This document shows, one piece after another, positions 55,337 through 64,000 of a DNA stretch of 64,000 bases; position 1 is the stretch's first letter, and each line of letters opens with the position of its first letter. This DNA is from RHKX01 sp963839535 (lineage in GTDB: Bacteria; Actinomycetota; Thermoleophilia; Solirubrobacterales; 70-9), in contig CAWIVF010000013.1 of the NCBI GenBank assembly GCA_963839535.1, forward strand, positions 62,001-126,000, read 5' to 3'. A program made the translations under genes and the position numbers. The notes under the pieces were generated by a model. The model saw only the letters and a list, made by a program, of their open reading frames with translations, was not told the DNA's origin and made no database searches.

Positions 55337-56479
55337 ATGCGGATCGGACTCGTCGCCTACTGGTTCAACCGCGGGCAGGCCGTCGTGGCGCGACAGCTGC
55401 GCGCGGCGCTCACCGACCTCGGCCACGAGACGTTCGTGCTGGCGCGGCCGACCCGCAAGACCAACATCCGGCCCGACTGGATCGACCGCGAGGGCGTCTG
55501 GGCGCAGGACGGGGTGACCGCCGGCAGCGACTACCTGATTCCGTGGGAGGAGTACGCGAGCTGGGCCGAGACCGCGGCCCTCGACGTCGTCCTCTTCGAC
55601 CAGAACTACCAGTTCGAGGAGATCGCGAAGCTGCGCGCCTCCGGCGTGCGGACGGCGGGCCGGTTCGTCTGGGAGCACTTCTCCGACGAGCACGTCGTCC
55701 CGGCGGGGGAGGCCTTCGACGTCGTCTACTCGCTGACCGCCGCGGAGCGCGAGCGGTACGCCGGGATGGGGATCGACAGCCCGCGGGTCCGCTGGGGCTG
55801 CTTCCCCGAGCTCGTCCAGCTCGGCGACGAGCTTGCCGCGGAGGGCGCGGACGGCGGCGAGACGATCTCCCTGCTCTTCCCCGGTGGCTTCATGAGCAAG
55901 CGCAAGCCCCTCGCCGAGACGATCGAGGCGTTCCGGGCGACCCGGGACCCGCGCCTGCGCCTCGTCCTCAAGGCCCAGGTCGAGCGCCAGAACAAGCAGG
56001 TGCTCCGGCTCGCCCGCGGAGGCCGCCGCTTCGGCCGCCGCGACCGCCGGATCGAGCTCGTCACCGCCGACCTCCCCACCGACGAGTACCTGCGGATGCT
56101 CGGCGGCGCCGACGCCTGCCTGGCGCCGAGCCGCTGGGAGGGCCTCGGCCTCCATCTCTTCGAGGCGACCGCCCTCGGCGTGCCGGTGATCACGAACGAC
56201 AACCCGCCGATGAACGAGGTCATCGTCGACGGCGTCAACGGCCTCCTCGTGCCCGGCATCCCCGACGGGAACGCCCCGCGCTCGGGCATCCCGGCCTTCC
56301 GGCCCGACGTCCCGGCGCTGAGCGCGGCGATCGAGCGCCTCGCCGACGAGGACCTCCGCGCCCAGCTCGCCGATGGCACCCGGCGGCGGCGCGACGAGCT
56401 GGACTGGCACACCACCCGCGCCGACATCGCCGACCTGCTCGCGCTCGTCCGGCCGGCGGCCGCGGGGCCGACCGGATGA
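55337..56479 (+). CDS. Glycosyltransferase family 4
   Basis: The intact 380-residue GT-B protein. MRIGLVAYWFNRGQAVVARQ is the first strand and acceptor region; FPGGFMSKRKPLAETIEAFR starts the donor domain; CLAPSRWEGLGLHLFEATAL carries the E-x7-E motif, and TNDNPPMNEVIVDGVNGLLV the nucleotide loop. The acceptor is unknown, possibly a lipid or wall polymer. Its TGA overlaps the ATG of the SRPBCC gene (ATGA), so the next two genes are coupled to it. Confidence 0.87.
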   Translation: MRIGLVAYWFNRGQAVVARQLRAALTDLGHETFVLARPTRKTNIRPDWIDREGVWAQDGVTAGSDYLIPWEEYASWAETAALDVVLFDQNYQFEEIAKLRASGVRTAGRFVWEHFSDEHVVPAGEAFDVVYSLTAAERERYAGMGIDSPRVRWGCFPELVQLGDELAAEGADGGETISLLFPGGFMSKRKPLAETIEAFRATRDPRLRLVLKAQVERQNKQVLRLARGGRRFGRRDRRIELVTADLPTDEYLRMLGGADACLAPSRWEGLGLHLFEATALGVPVITNDNPPMNEVIVDGVNGLLVPGIPDGNAPRSGIPAFRPDVPALSAAIERLADEDLRAQLADGTRRRRDELDWHTTRADIADLLALVRPAAAGPTG

Positions 56480-56937
56480 AGGAGCGGGTACTGCGCCGCG
56501 AGCAGGTGCTCGACGTGCCGGTCGAGACGGCCTTCGAGTTCTTCTCGCGGGCCGAGAACCTCGAGGCGATCACGCCGCCGCTGCTGCGCTTCCGGATCAC
56601 CACCCCCGGGCCGATCGAGATGCGCGCCGGCACCGTGATCCGCTACCGGCTGCGGCTTCGCGGCGTGCCCGTGTCATGGCTCACGCGGATCGAGGAGTGG
56701 GACCCGCCGCACGGCTTCGTCGACCGCCAGATCCGCGGCCCCTACGCGCTCTGGCACCACACCCACACCTTCGAGGCGATCGACGCCGGCCACACCCGGA
56801 TGGTCGACGTCGTCCGCTACGGCCACCGGCTCGGGCCGCTGGGCTCGCTCGCCGAGCGCCTCGTCGTCCGCCGCGACCTCGAGCGGATCTTCGACTTCCG
56901 CCGCGACTCGATCCCCGCGCTGCTGGGAGCCGGATGA
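56476..56937 (+). CDS. SRPBCC (START/Bet v1-like) protein
   Basis: A 153-residue lipid- or ligand-binding fold. MKERVLRREQVLDVPVETAF, VIRYRLRLRGVPVSWLTRIE and GHTRMVDVVRYGHRLGPLGS are the strand and helix pattern of the polyketide cyclase/SRPBCC group. Start overlaps the glycosyltransferase stop and its stop overlaps the methyltransferase start (ATGA twice), a translationally coupled trio. It may bind the lipid that its neighbours modify. Confidence 0.8.
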   Translation: MKERVLRREQVLDVPVETAFEFFSRAENLEAITPPLLRFRITTPGPIEMRAGTVIRYRLRLRGVPVSWLTRIEEWDPPHGFVDRQIRGPYALWHHTHTFEAIDAGHTRMVDVVRYGHRLGPLGSLAERLVVRRDLERIFDFRRDSIPALLGAG

Positions 56938-57692
56938 GCGAGGCTCGCCTGACGAAGCGCCTCTACGACGCCACCTGGGGGCGGTTGTTCGCCGCCCTCT
57001 ACGAGCGCTCGATGGCGGAGACCGAGGAGGCCGGCCTGCGGGAGCGCCGGCGCGAGCTGCTGGCCCGGGCGACCGGGCGAACGCTGGAGCTGGGCGCCGG
57101 GACCGGCCTCAACCTCGACCACTACCCGGCTGCCGTGACCGAGCTCGTCCTCAGCGAGCCGTTCGAGCCGATGGCGCGCCGGCTGCGCGAGCGGCTTGCG
57201 GCATCGGGCCGGGAGGCCGAGGTGGTGGTCTCGGGCGCCGAGGGCCTCCCCTTCCCCGACGACGGCTTCGACACCGTCGTCTCGACGCTGGTCCTCTGCA
57301 CGGTCGACGACCTCCCCGCTTCGCTGGCCGAGATCGGCCGGGTGCTCCGGCCCGGGGGCCGGCTGCTCTTCTGCGAGCACGTGCGCAGCAACCAGCCCGA
57401 TCTCGCCCGCTGGCAGGACCGGCTCGAGCGACCCTGGGGCTTCGTCGCGCACGGCTGCCACCCCAACCGGGACACCGTGGCGGCGATCGCGTCCTCGCCG
57501 CTCGAGGTGGACGACTTGGAGCACGGAAGGCTGCCGAAGGCGCCCCCGATCGCGCGCCCGCTCGTCGTCGGCTCGGCCGTCGCGTCCGACCCCGGCGACG
57601 GACCGGGTTGCAGCGGGCGACGCGACCTGAGAGAAATGGGGCCGACCACCCACCACCGGAGGAGGGGGACTTGCCCCATTTCATCCTGCTGA
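56934..57692 (+). CDS. SAM-dependent methyltransferase (type 11)
   Basis: Up to 252 residues. Rossmann motif I is LELGAGTGLNLDHYP, motif II is LVLSEPFEPMARRLRE, and motif III-IV FDTVVSTLVLCTVDDLPASL with LRPGGRLLFCEHV. CEHVRSNQPDLARWQDRLER resembles phospholipid or menaquinone methyltransferases. The C-terminus is doubtful: the frame runs 21 bases into the GYD gene, and a shifted frame would stop at 57630 (AGDAT). Part of the coupled glycosyltransferase-SRPBCC set. Confidence 0.8.
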   Translation: MSEARLTKRLYDATWGRLFAALYERSMAETEEAGLRERRRELLARATGRTLELGAGTGLNLDHYPAAVTELVLSEPFEPMARRLRERLAASGREAEVVVSGAEGLPFPDDGFDTVVSTLVLCTVDDLPASLAEIGRVLRPGGRLLFCEHVRSNQPDLARWQDRLERPWGFVAHGCHPNRDTVAAIASSPLEVDDLEHGRLPKAPPIARPLVVGSAVASDPGDGPGCSGRRDLREMGPTTHHRRRGTCPISSC

Positions 57693-57952
57693 CCAAGCTG
57701 ACCAGCGAAGGCGTCAAGACGATCAAGAACAACCCGGATCGGATCAACGAGGTGAACACCGAGATGGAGCAGATCGGGCTCAAGGTCCACCACCAGTGGG
57801 CGACGCTCGGGCGCTACGACTTCATCAGCGTGGTCGAGGCCGACGACGCCGCGGCGATGGCCAAGGCGTCGGTCGAGCTCGGCTCGCGCGGCACGACGAC
57901 CAACGAGACCCTCACCGCGTTCCCGAGCTCGGACTTCGCGGAGAACCTCTGA
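57671..57952 (+). CDS. GYD-domain protein
   Basis: A 93-residue single GYD domain from a TTG (LPHFILLTKLTSEGVKTIKN), with a strong GGAGGAGGGGG site 5 bases before. GYDF appears as GRYDFISVVEADDAAAMAKA, the family core. Members are small ferredoxin-fold dimers of unknown function, sometimes near purine or stress genes. It is 25 bases ahead of purD, so probably on the same transcript. Confidence 0.82.
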   Translation: MPHFILLTKLTSEGVKTIKNNPDRINEVNTEMEQIGLKVHHQWATLGRYDFISVVEADDAAAMAKASVELGSRGTTTNETLTAFPSSDFAENL

Positions 57953-57977
57953 GCGAGCGCCGGACGGAGTCCCGCCC

Positions 57978-59258
57978 ATGAGGGCCCTCGTCGTCGGCGG
58001 GGGCGGGCGCGAGCACGCGATCGTGCGCGCACTCGCCCGCTCCGCCGCCGCCCCTGAGCTGTTCTGCACGCCGGGCAACGCCGGCATCGCGGCGGACGCC
58101 AAGGTCGTCGCGGTCCCGGGCGGCGGGATCGAGCCGATCGTGGCCGCCGCGAGGGAGATCGAGGCGGGCCTCGTCGTCGTCGGGCCGGAGGTCCCGCTCG
58201 TGGCCGGGCTGGTCGATGCGCTCGAGGAGGCCGGGATCCCCGCGTTCGGGCCGACCGCCGCCGCGGCGCGGCTGGAGGGATCGAAGCTCTACGCCAAGCA
58301 GGCGATGGCGGAGGCCGGCGTGCCGACCGCCGCCCACGCGGTGGTCTCCGACCGGGAGGAGGCGCTCGCGCATCTGGCCGAGGCCGCCTACCCGCTCGTC
58401 CTCAAGGCCGACGGCCTCGCGGCGGGGAAGGGCGTGATCATGGCGCCCGACCGCGAAACGGCCGAGGGGGCGGTCGAGGCCTTCTTCACCGAGCGCCGCT
58501 TCGGCGAGACGAGCGTGCTGATCGAGGAGCACCTCGACGGCGAGGAGCTCTCGCTGCTGGCGATCTGCGACGGCGAGAACGTGGTCCCGCTGGCGCCGGC
58601 GCAGGACTACAAGCGGATCTTCGACGGCGACGAGGGGCCGAACACCGGCGGGATGGGGAGCTACTCGCCCGTGCCCGGCGCCGATGCGGCGATGATCGCC
58701 CGCACCGTCGACGAGGTCCACCGCCCGATCGTCGAGCTGATGGCGGCGCGCGGAACCCCGTTCCACGGCGTCCTCTACGCCGGGCTGATGCTCACCGCCG
58801 ACGGCCCGAAGGTGCTCGAGTTCAACACCCGCTTCGGCGACCCCGAGACCCAGGCCGTCCTGCCCCGCCTCCGCTCCGACCTCGTCGACCTCTGCCTCGC
58901 CGCCCGCGAGCCGGGAGGCCTGGCGGGCGTCGAGGCCGAGTTCGGCGACGACTGGGCCGTGACGCTCGTCCTCGCCTCGAGCGGCTACCCCGAGTCGTCG
59001 TCGAGCGGTGACGTGATCCACGGCATCGCCGACGCGATGGCGACCGGCGCCGAGGTGACCCACGCCGGCACCGCCGAGCGGGACGGCGAGGTCGTCACCG
59101 CCGGCGGGAGGGTGCTCAACGTGACCGCGCTCGGGCCCGATCCCGATGCCGCGCGCCGCCGCGCCTACGATGCGGCGGACCTGATCAAGTTCAACGGTCG
59201 CCAGATCCGCACCGACATCGCCGCCCGCGCGGTCGAGCGGGTCGCGGCGGGCCGCTGA
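57978..59258 (+). CDS. purD: Phosphoribosylamine-glycine ligase
   Basis: The intact 426-residue ATP-grasp enzyme joins glycine to phosphoribosylamine, step 2 of purine synthesis. MRALVVGGGGREHAIVRALA is the N-terminal fold; KADGLAAGKGVIMAPDRETA the ATP-grasp lid; PNTGGMGSYSPVPG the signature; VLEFNTRFGDPETQAVLPRL the metal site, with the ATP-grasp Glu and Asn. Length is normal. It is followed by purE after 31 bases and purB after 13 more. Confidence 0.97.
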   Translation: MRALVVGGGGREHAIVRALARSAAAPELFCTPGNAGIAADAKVVAVPGGGIEPIVAAAREIEAGLVVVGPEVPLVAGLVDALEEAGIPAFGPTAAAARLEGSKLYAKQAMAEAGVPTAAHAVVSDREEALAHLAEAAYPLVLKADGLAAGKGVIMAPDRETAEGAVEAFFTERRFGETSVLIEEHLDGEELSLLAICDGENVVPLAPAQDYKRIFDGDEGPNTGGMGSYSPVPGADAAMIARTVDEVHRPIVELMAARGTPFHGVLYAGLMLTADGPKVLEFNTRFGDPETQAVLPRLRSDLVDLCLAAREPGGLAGVEAEFGDDWAVTLVLASSGYPESSSSGDVIHGIADAMATGAEVTHAGTAERDGEVVTAGGRVLNVTALGPDPDAARRRAYDAADLIKFNGRQIRTDIAARAVERVAAGR

Positions 59259-59289
59259 GCGAACGACCGACCCCAAGAACGGAGCCGAG

Positions 59290-59814
59290 ATGACCGAAGC
59301 CGATCCGACCATGCCTCCCGAGACGGGCGCCGCGATCCCCGCGGAAGGGGGCGAATCGCAGACCGCCGTCGCGATCCCCGACGTCGAGACGATGTTCGCC
59401 GAGATCGACGTCGAGGCGCCCCTCGTCGGGATCATCATGGGCTCGCCGAACGACAAGGAGAAGATGCACCCCGCCGGCAAGGCGCTCGAGGAGGCGGGCA
59501 TCCACTACGAGGTTCGGGTGATGAGCGCGCACCGGACCCCGGACAAGGTCGCCGACTACTGCCGCGCCGCCCAGATGCGCGGGCTCAAGGTGATCATCGC
59601 CGGCGCCGGGATGAGCGCCGCCCTCCCGGGCGTCGCCGCCGCCTACACGAGCCTCCCGGTGATCGGCGTGCCGATCCTCGGCAAGAGCCTGAACGGGCTC
59701 GACTCCCTGCTGACGATCGCGCAGATGCCCCCGGGCGTCCCGGTCGCGTGCATGGCGGTCGACGGCGCCAAGAACGCCGGCCTCTACGCCGCCCGCATCA
59801 TCAACCTGGACTGA
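59290..59814 (+). CDS. purE: N5-carboxyaminoimidazole ribonucleotide mutase
   Basis: The intact 174-residue enzyme shifts the carboxyl group in purine synthesis step 6. After a low-complexity N-terminus of about 45 residues it reads VGIIMGSPNDKEKMHPAGKA (the phosphate loop, normally GSxSDxxxM), VRVMSAHRTPDKVADYC with the catalytic His, VIIAGAGMSAALPGVAAAYT and VIGVPILGKSLNGLDSLLTI. The SD pair is ND here. purK is absent, so it may be either a class I or class II enzyme. Confidence 0.93.
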   Translation: MTEADPTMPPETGAAIPAEGGESQTAVAIPDVETMFAEIDVEAPLVGIIMGSPNDKEKMHPAGKALEEAGIHYEVRVMSAHRTPDKVADYCRAAQMRGLKVIIAGAGMSAALPGVAAAYTSLPVIGVPILGKSLNGLDSLLTIAQMPPGVPVACMAVDGAKNAGLYAARIINLD

Positions 59815-59827
59815 CGGGCAAGCGCTC

Positions 59828-61123
59828 GTGATCGACCGATACACCCGGCCCGAGATCGGGGCCGTCTGGACCCAGCGCCGCAAGATGGAGGGCTGGCTCG
59901 AGGTCGAGCTGGCGGTCACCGAGGCGCTGGCCGATGCGGGCGACGTCCCGAAGGAGGCCGCCGAGGCCTGCCGGGAGCGGGCCGCCTTCACGGTCGAGGC
60001 GGTCGAGGAGCGCGAGCGGACGACGAACCACGACGTCGCGGCCTTCGTCGACGTCGTCTCCGCCTCGATCGGCGAGGAGGGGCGCTGGATCCATTACGGC
60101 CTGACGTCGTCCGACGTGCTCGACACCGCGCTCGCGGGCCAGATCCGCGAGGCGGGGAAGATGCTCGTCACGGGAGCGCAGGGGTTCCGCGACACGCTGA
60201 TCGAGCGCGCCTTCGAGCACCGCGAGACGATCTGCGTCGGTCGCACCCATGGCATCCACGCCGAGCCGACCAGCTTCGGCCTGCGCCTCGCGGGCTTCGC
60301 CTTCGAGGCGGACCGCAACGTCGCCCGGCTCCAGCGGGCGTTCGAGGAGTGCGCGGTCGGCAAGCTGTCCGGCGCGGTCGGCACCTACGCCTCGCTGCCG
60401 CCGGCGATCGAGGCCGGCGTGATGGAGCGCCTCGGCCTGGGGATCGAGCCCGCCTCCACCCAGGTGGTTCCCCGGGACCGGCACGCGGCGGTCCTCTCGG
60501 CGATCGCCCTCGCGGGCGCCGGGCTCGAGCGCTTCGCGACCGAGGTCCGCAACCTGCAGCGGACCGAGGTCAGGGAGGTCGAGGAGCCGTTCGGCAAGGG
60601 CCAGAAGGGGTCCTCGGCGATGCCCCACAAGCGCAACCCGATCACGACCGAGCGGATCACCGGCCTGGCCCGGGTGCTGCGCGGCTACGCCCAGGCGGGA
60701 CTGGAGAACGTCGCCCTCTGGCACGAGCGCGACATCTCCCACTCGGGTGCCGAGCGCGTGATCCTCCCGGACGCGACGATCGGCCTCGACTACATGCAGC
60801 ACCTCGCCACCCGGGTCGCCGACGGCATGGTCGTCCACACCGAGCGGATGCGCGAGAACCTCGAGCTGACCCACGGCGCGATCTACAGCCAGCGCGCGCT
60901 GACCGCCCTGATCGACGCCGGCCTGGTCCGCGACGACGCCTACCGCGTCGTCCAGGAGAACGCGCAGCGCGCCTGGGACACGCGGACGCCGTTCCGTGAG
61001 CTGCTGGCCGCGGCGGTGGCGGACGCCGGCCTCGAGGTCGACGTCGACGCCGTCTTCGACCCGGGCGCCTACCTCGCCAACGCCGGCGAGGTCTTCGAGC
61101 GCCTCGGCGAGCTCCGCGGCTGA
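59828..61123 (+). CDS. purB: Adenylosuccinate lyase
   Basis: The intact 431-residue fumarase/aspartase-fold tetramer acts in purine steps 8 and 12. GTG start (VIDRYTRPEIGAVWTQRRKM), HYGLTSSDVLDTALAGQI in the first active-site segment, GRTHGIHAEPTSFGLRLAGF in the second, and GSSAMPHKRNPITTERI as the flexible signature loop with the catalytic Ser, at about residue 262. It ends 8 bases from a convergent gene. Operon with purD-purE and the GYD gene. Confidence 0.97.
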   Translation: MIDRYTRPEIGAVWTQRRKMEGWLEVELAVTEALADAGDVPKEAAEACRERAAFTVEAVEERERTTNHDVAAFVDVVSASIGEEGRWIHYGLTSSDVLDTALAGQIREAGKMLVTGAQGFRDTLIERAFEHRETICVGRTHGIHAEPTSFGLRLAGFAFEADRNVARLQRAFEECAVGKLSGAVGTYASLPPAIEAGVMERLGLGIEPASTQVVPRDRHAAVLSAIALAGAGLERFATEVRNLQRTEVREVEEPFGKGQKGSSAMPHKRNPITTERITGLARVLRGYAQAGLENVALWHERDISHSGAERVILPDATIGLDYMQHLATRVADGMVVHTERMRENLELTHGAIYSQRALTALIDAGLVRDDAYRVVQENAQRAWDTRTPFRELLAAAVADAGLEVDVDAVFDPGAYLANAGEVFERLGELRG

Positions 61124-61130
61124 GCGGCCC

Positions 61131-62541
61131 TCAGAGGGGCAGCAGCACCCGCACGGCGCGGATCCGGCGCCCGTCGCCCCTGCCGACGATGAGCTTGTAG
61201 CGACCGGCGATGACTCCATCGACCTCGACGACCACCCGGTCCCGCGAGACGGCGCGAGCACGGCCGCGATCGACGGTGCGTCCCCGGCTCCGCAGCCGGT
61301 AGCGGGTGGGTCCGCCGCTCGTCCTGATCCTGACCTTGCAGTCGTCGCGGAGCGGGACGGCCCTGCCGACCGGCCCGCGCGCTGGCCGGATCCGCCGCAC
61401 CTTGCAGACGACCGTCCCGGGTGCGCGGCCCGCGCGCGATCCGGGATCAGCGGGCGCAGGCCGCGCTCGCCGGCCTCGACGTCGAGGATCGCCTGGTGGG
61501 CGGGATCTCCGGCGACGGCGCTCTGGTTGGCGACGATCAGCCGCGTGCCGAGGAACATCAGCGCTCGAGGGCGAGTCGAACGGCACCGATGACCCGTTCT
61601 CGCCGGTGAAGGGCTCCTCGGGGAAGCGCTCGAGCTCCGTTCCGTCAGGGGCGACCACGGCGATCTGGGCGGTGGTTCCGACCATCGGCACGTAGAGCCG
61701 CCCCGAGCGGGCGATCGCGAAGCCGTCCGGCACCTCGGTCGGACCGCTCTCCCAGAGCCTGCGCATCTCGCCCGGGTCGCCGTTCGGCCGGATCGGCACC
61801 TCGTAGATCTTGCCGGTCGCGGGGTTGCCGTCGCCCCCGCCGGCCGAGCTGCCCTGCGCGACGAGGAGCGTCCGGCGGTCGGCGGCGAGCTTGATCCCGG
61901 TCGTGCCGAAGTCGACTCCGTCCAGCTTGCGGTCGGCCAGCCAGACCTCCGGGGCGCCGCCGCCGGGCGGGACCCGCCAGACCACGGCCTGCAGGTAGTC
62001 GGTCACGTAGAGGCTGCCGTCGGGGCCCCAGGCCGCGTAGTTGGGGACCGGTCGCTCGTCGACGGTGGCCGGCGAGCAGTCCGGGCCGGTCTCACCGGGA
62101 GGGCAGAGCGGCAGGTCGGGGAAGGTCGCGTAGTTCGCCTGCCGACCGGTCGCCGGATCGAGCAGCAGGACGCGCGCCGGGCCGGTGTCGAGCAGGACCA
62201 GCCTGCCGCCGTCGTCGCTGAGCGCCGCCTGGATCCCGTGCGGCTGGCCGAGCTCCTGGCCGCGGATCGTGAACGTCCGGATCAGCCGGCCGCCGCCCGA
62301 GTACTCGAACACCCGGGAGGGGACGCCGGCCCCGGCGTCGCTCTCGTACGTGCCCTCGTAGATCCGCCCATTGGGGTGCACATAGGCCTGCGCCGGATAG
62401 CCGGGAGGCGGCACGAGCGCGAGCACGCGCGTGTCGAACCGCTCCCGATCGGCGGCATCTCCGGCGCCGGGCAGGAGCGCGATTCCGACGCAGGAGGGCG
62501 AGGGCGAGTGCCGGGACCGCCGGTCGGCGAACTGACCTCAT
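61131..62541 (-). CDS. Secreted beta-propeller protein (NHL/SMP-30-like, frameshifted)
   Basis: About 468 residues. Signal peptide MRSVRRPAVPALALALLRRN in one frame, then the repeated blades AQAYVHPNGRIYEGTYESDA, LGQPHGIQAALSDDGGRLVL, NYAAWGPDGSLYVTDYLQAV, GIKLAADRRTLLVAQGS and DGFAIARSGRLYVPMVGTTA, each a typical propeller strand set. The C-terminal part is Arg-rich and beta-type. Frames change near 62480 and 61570. It could be a calcium-dependent lactonase or a binding protein. The ATG overlaps the stop of the amine oxidase (ATGA), so the two are coupled. Confidence 0.7.
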
Positions 62542-64000
62542 GTGCGGTCGAGCACCTCCACCGCGGCGCGCTCGCCGGAGCGGATCGCGCCGTCCATGTA
62601 GCCGTTCCAGTAGGTCGAGGTCTCGGTCCCGGCCCAGTGGATCCTGCCGATCGGCTTGCGCAGCGCCGCCCCGTATGCGGTGAGCAGCCCCGGCGGGTAG
62701 ATCCCGACGGGGCCGCCGCGGCTCCAGCGCTCCTCGGGCCACTCGGTGTAGAAGAACTCACTCGGGGACAGCGCCTCGTCGCCGAAGTACAGGGCGAGCT
62801 CGGACAGGACCCGCGAGCGCCGCTGCGCTCTCCTTCAGCCGCCCGAACGTTCGGGCGCTGTCGCCGCCGACGAAGCCGAAGATGACGCCGGGATCGCCGG
62901 AGGCCGGCGTGTCGTCGAACGTCGCGTTGACGAGGCCGTCGGTGGAGAGGGCCGAGCCGTTCAATCCCTTCTCCCGCCAGAACGGCTCGTCGTAGGCGGC
63001 CGCGACCTTGGTCAGCGAGCCCTGCGCCAGCCTCTGGGTGAGCGCGTCCCGATCGGCGGGGAGCGCCGGCGTGTAGTCGATCCGGCCGGCGAGAACGGGT
63101 GGGATGGCGACGATGACGCGCTTCGCCCGCACGATCACCCGGTCGCTGATCACGTGGACGTGGCCCTTGCGCTGGACGATCCGCCGAACCGGGCTGCGCT
63201 TGTGGATGTGCCGGCGGCCGAGGTCCTTCGCCAGCCTCTCTCCGATCCGCTGCGAGCCGCCGACGACGCGACTCTCCTGCGCGCCGTTGCGGGTGTTGAA
63301 GTTGCGCTCGAACGTGCCCGGGTTCTTCTCGTTCCCCGAGCAGGCGATGTAGAAGAGGACGAAGAGCAGCGAGAGCTCGCGCGGCTCGGCGCCGAAGATC
63401 GGCCTCGTGGCGGCCGGCACGAGCCGGCGGAAGCGCTCGCTGACGGAGTTGTCGCGGATGAACTCCTCGAGGGTCTGCCGGTCGAGGTCGCGGGCGTTGG
63501 GGGCCTGCCAGGGGGCATCGACCGGAACGCTGGTGGACATGTCGTCGAGAGCGGCGACGACGGTCGCCAGCTCGGGGAGGATCAGCGGGTCGGGGGGCGC
63601 GCTGCCGGTCGGTCCGGTGTCCTCGAACGTCGAGCGGTCGCCGCCGTTCACGTAGACGTTGGAGCCGACGTTGTAGGTCGGGAACGTCTTCAGCCCGTAG
63701 CGCTTGATCGCGGCGAGGATCCGGTCCTGGGTCGGGCCGACGAACGTGCCGCCGCGCTCCGAGGCCTCGCCGTTCTCGAGCTCGTGCGCCGCGACGCGAC
63801 CACCGATCCGGTTGCGCGCCTCGAGCACGGCGACCGAGCGGCCGGCCTTCTTCACGGCGACCGCGGCGGTCAGGCCGGCGAACCCGGCGCCGACGACGGC
63901 CACGTCGACGTCGATCCGCTTGCGCCGCCCGCGGCGCTCCTCGGCGTCCGGCCCCGCGGCCGCCCGCGCGACCCTCGGCAGCACCAACCCGGCGCCGGCC
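62538..64000 (-). CDS. Flavin amine oxidase (partial, frameshift)
   Basis: About 487 residues in the window; the true start is beyond the right edge, since a Tat-like segment (GLVLPRVARAAAG) runs up to it. The FAD fold is VDVAVVGAGFAGLTAAVAVK, RNRIGGRVAAHELENGEASE is the second motif, FYIACSGNEKNPGTFERNFN lies in the substrate domain, and the end IHWAGTETSTYWNGYMDGAI is the C-terminal FAD-binding motif. It oxidises amines with oxygen. The frame changes near 62830. A putrescine or monoamine substrate is possible. Confidence 0.85.

Overview
The window is GC-rich DNA, about 70% G+C by eye, with frequent GTG and TTG starts. It carries a dnaK-grpE-dnaJ-hspR operon, an Ino1-type inositol phosphate synthase and a probable F420-dependent LLM oxidoreductase. 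Together these point to the phylum Actinomycetota. A deep lineage such as Thermoleophilia/Solirubrobacterales is my guess, not something the sequence proves.

Layout. 1-13.3 kb holds ordinary chromosomal genes: a partial membrane-anchored secreted protein, a lipoprotein, hydrolases, a PAS-PAS-EAL protein, a fluoride channel, a PrmC-like methyltransferase, a zinc metallopeptidase, a heparinase II/III-like enzyme, acetolactate decarboxylase, a thermonuclease, a glycosyltransferase and a DHFR-like reductase. 13.6-24.6 kb is a tRNA-linked accessory region. It ends at an intact tRNA-Val(UAC) at 24508-24580 and contains four direct repeats of the 3' half of that tRNA (44 nt each, at 13654, 14516, 19207 and 20609). 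They cut it into four cassettes of about 0.9, 4.7, 1.4 and 3.9 kb. Three repeats, and a decayed fourth, are followed by a related ~150-bp arm with a stem-loop. Cargo is cupins, a FAD-linked oxidase, a LuxR-type large ATPase regulator, a methyltransferase, small alpha/beta-barrel proteins and a flavin monooxygenase. No integrase is visible.

24.6-44.0 kb returns to core genes: an SDR, lgt, tRNA-Glu, argF, an RNA uracil methyltransferase, an LLM oxidoreductase, a glycosyltransferase-PHP fusion, a GMC oxidoreductase, ino1 beside a CDP-alcohol phosphotransferase (probable phosphatidylinositol branch), a sugar kinase, endonuclease III and cytochrome c. 44.0-53.6 kb is the heat-shock block: dnaK-grpE-dnaJ-hspR, then clpB, whose consensus promoter sits so close that the mRNA should be leaderless. 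55.3-61.1 kb has a translationally coupled glycosyltransferase/SRPBCC/methyltransferase set, a GYD protein, then purD-purE-purB. The right edge has a beta-propeller protein coupled to an amine oxidase that runs off the window.

Caveat. Many genes that must work, including dnaK, grpE, lgt, argF and nth, are broken by one-base frameshifts, often next to short G or C runs. This looks like sequencing or assembly error rather than biology. For these genes I give the span of the reconstructed gene and say where the frame changes.
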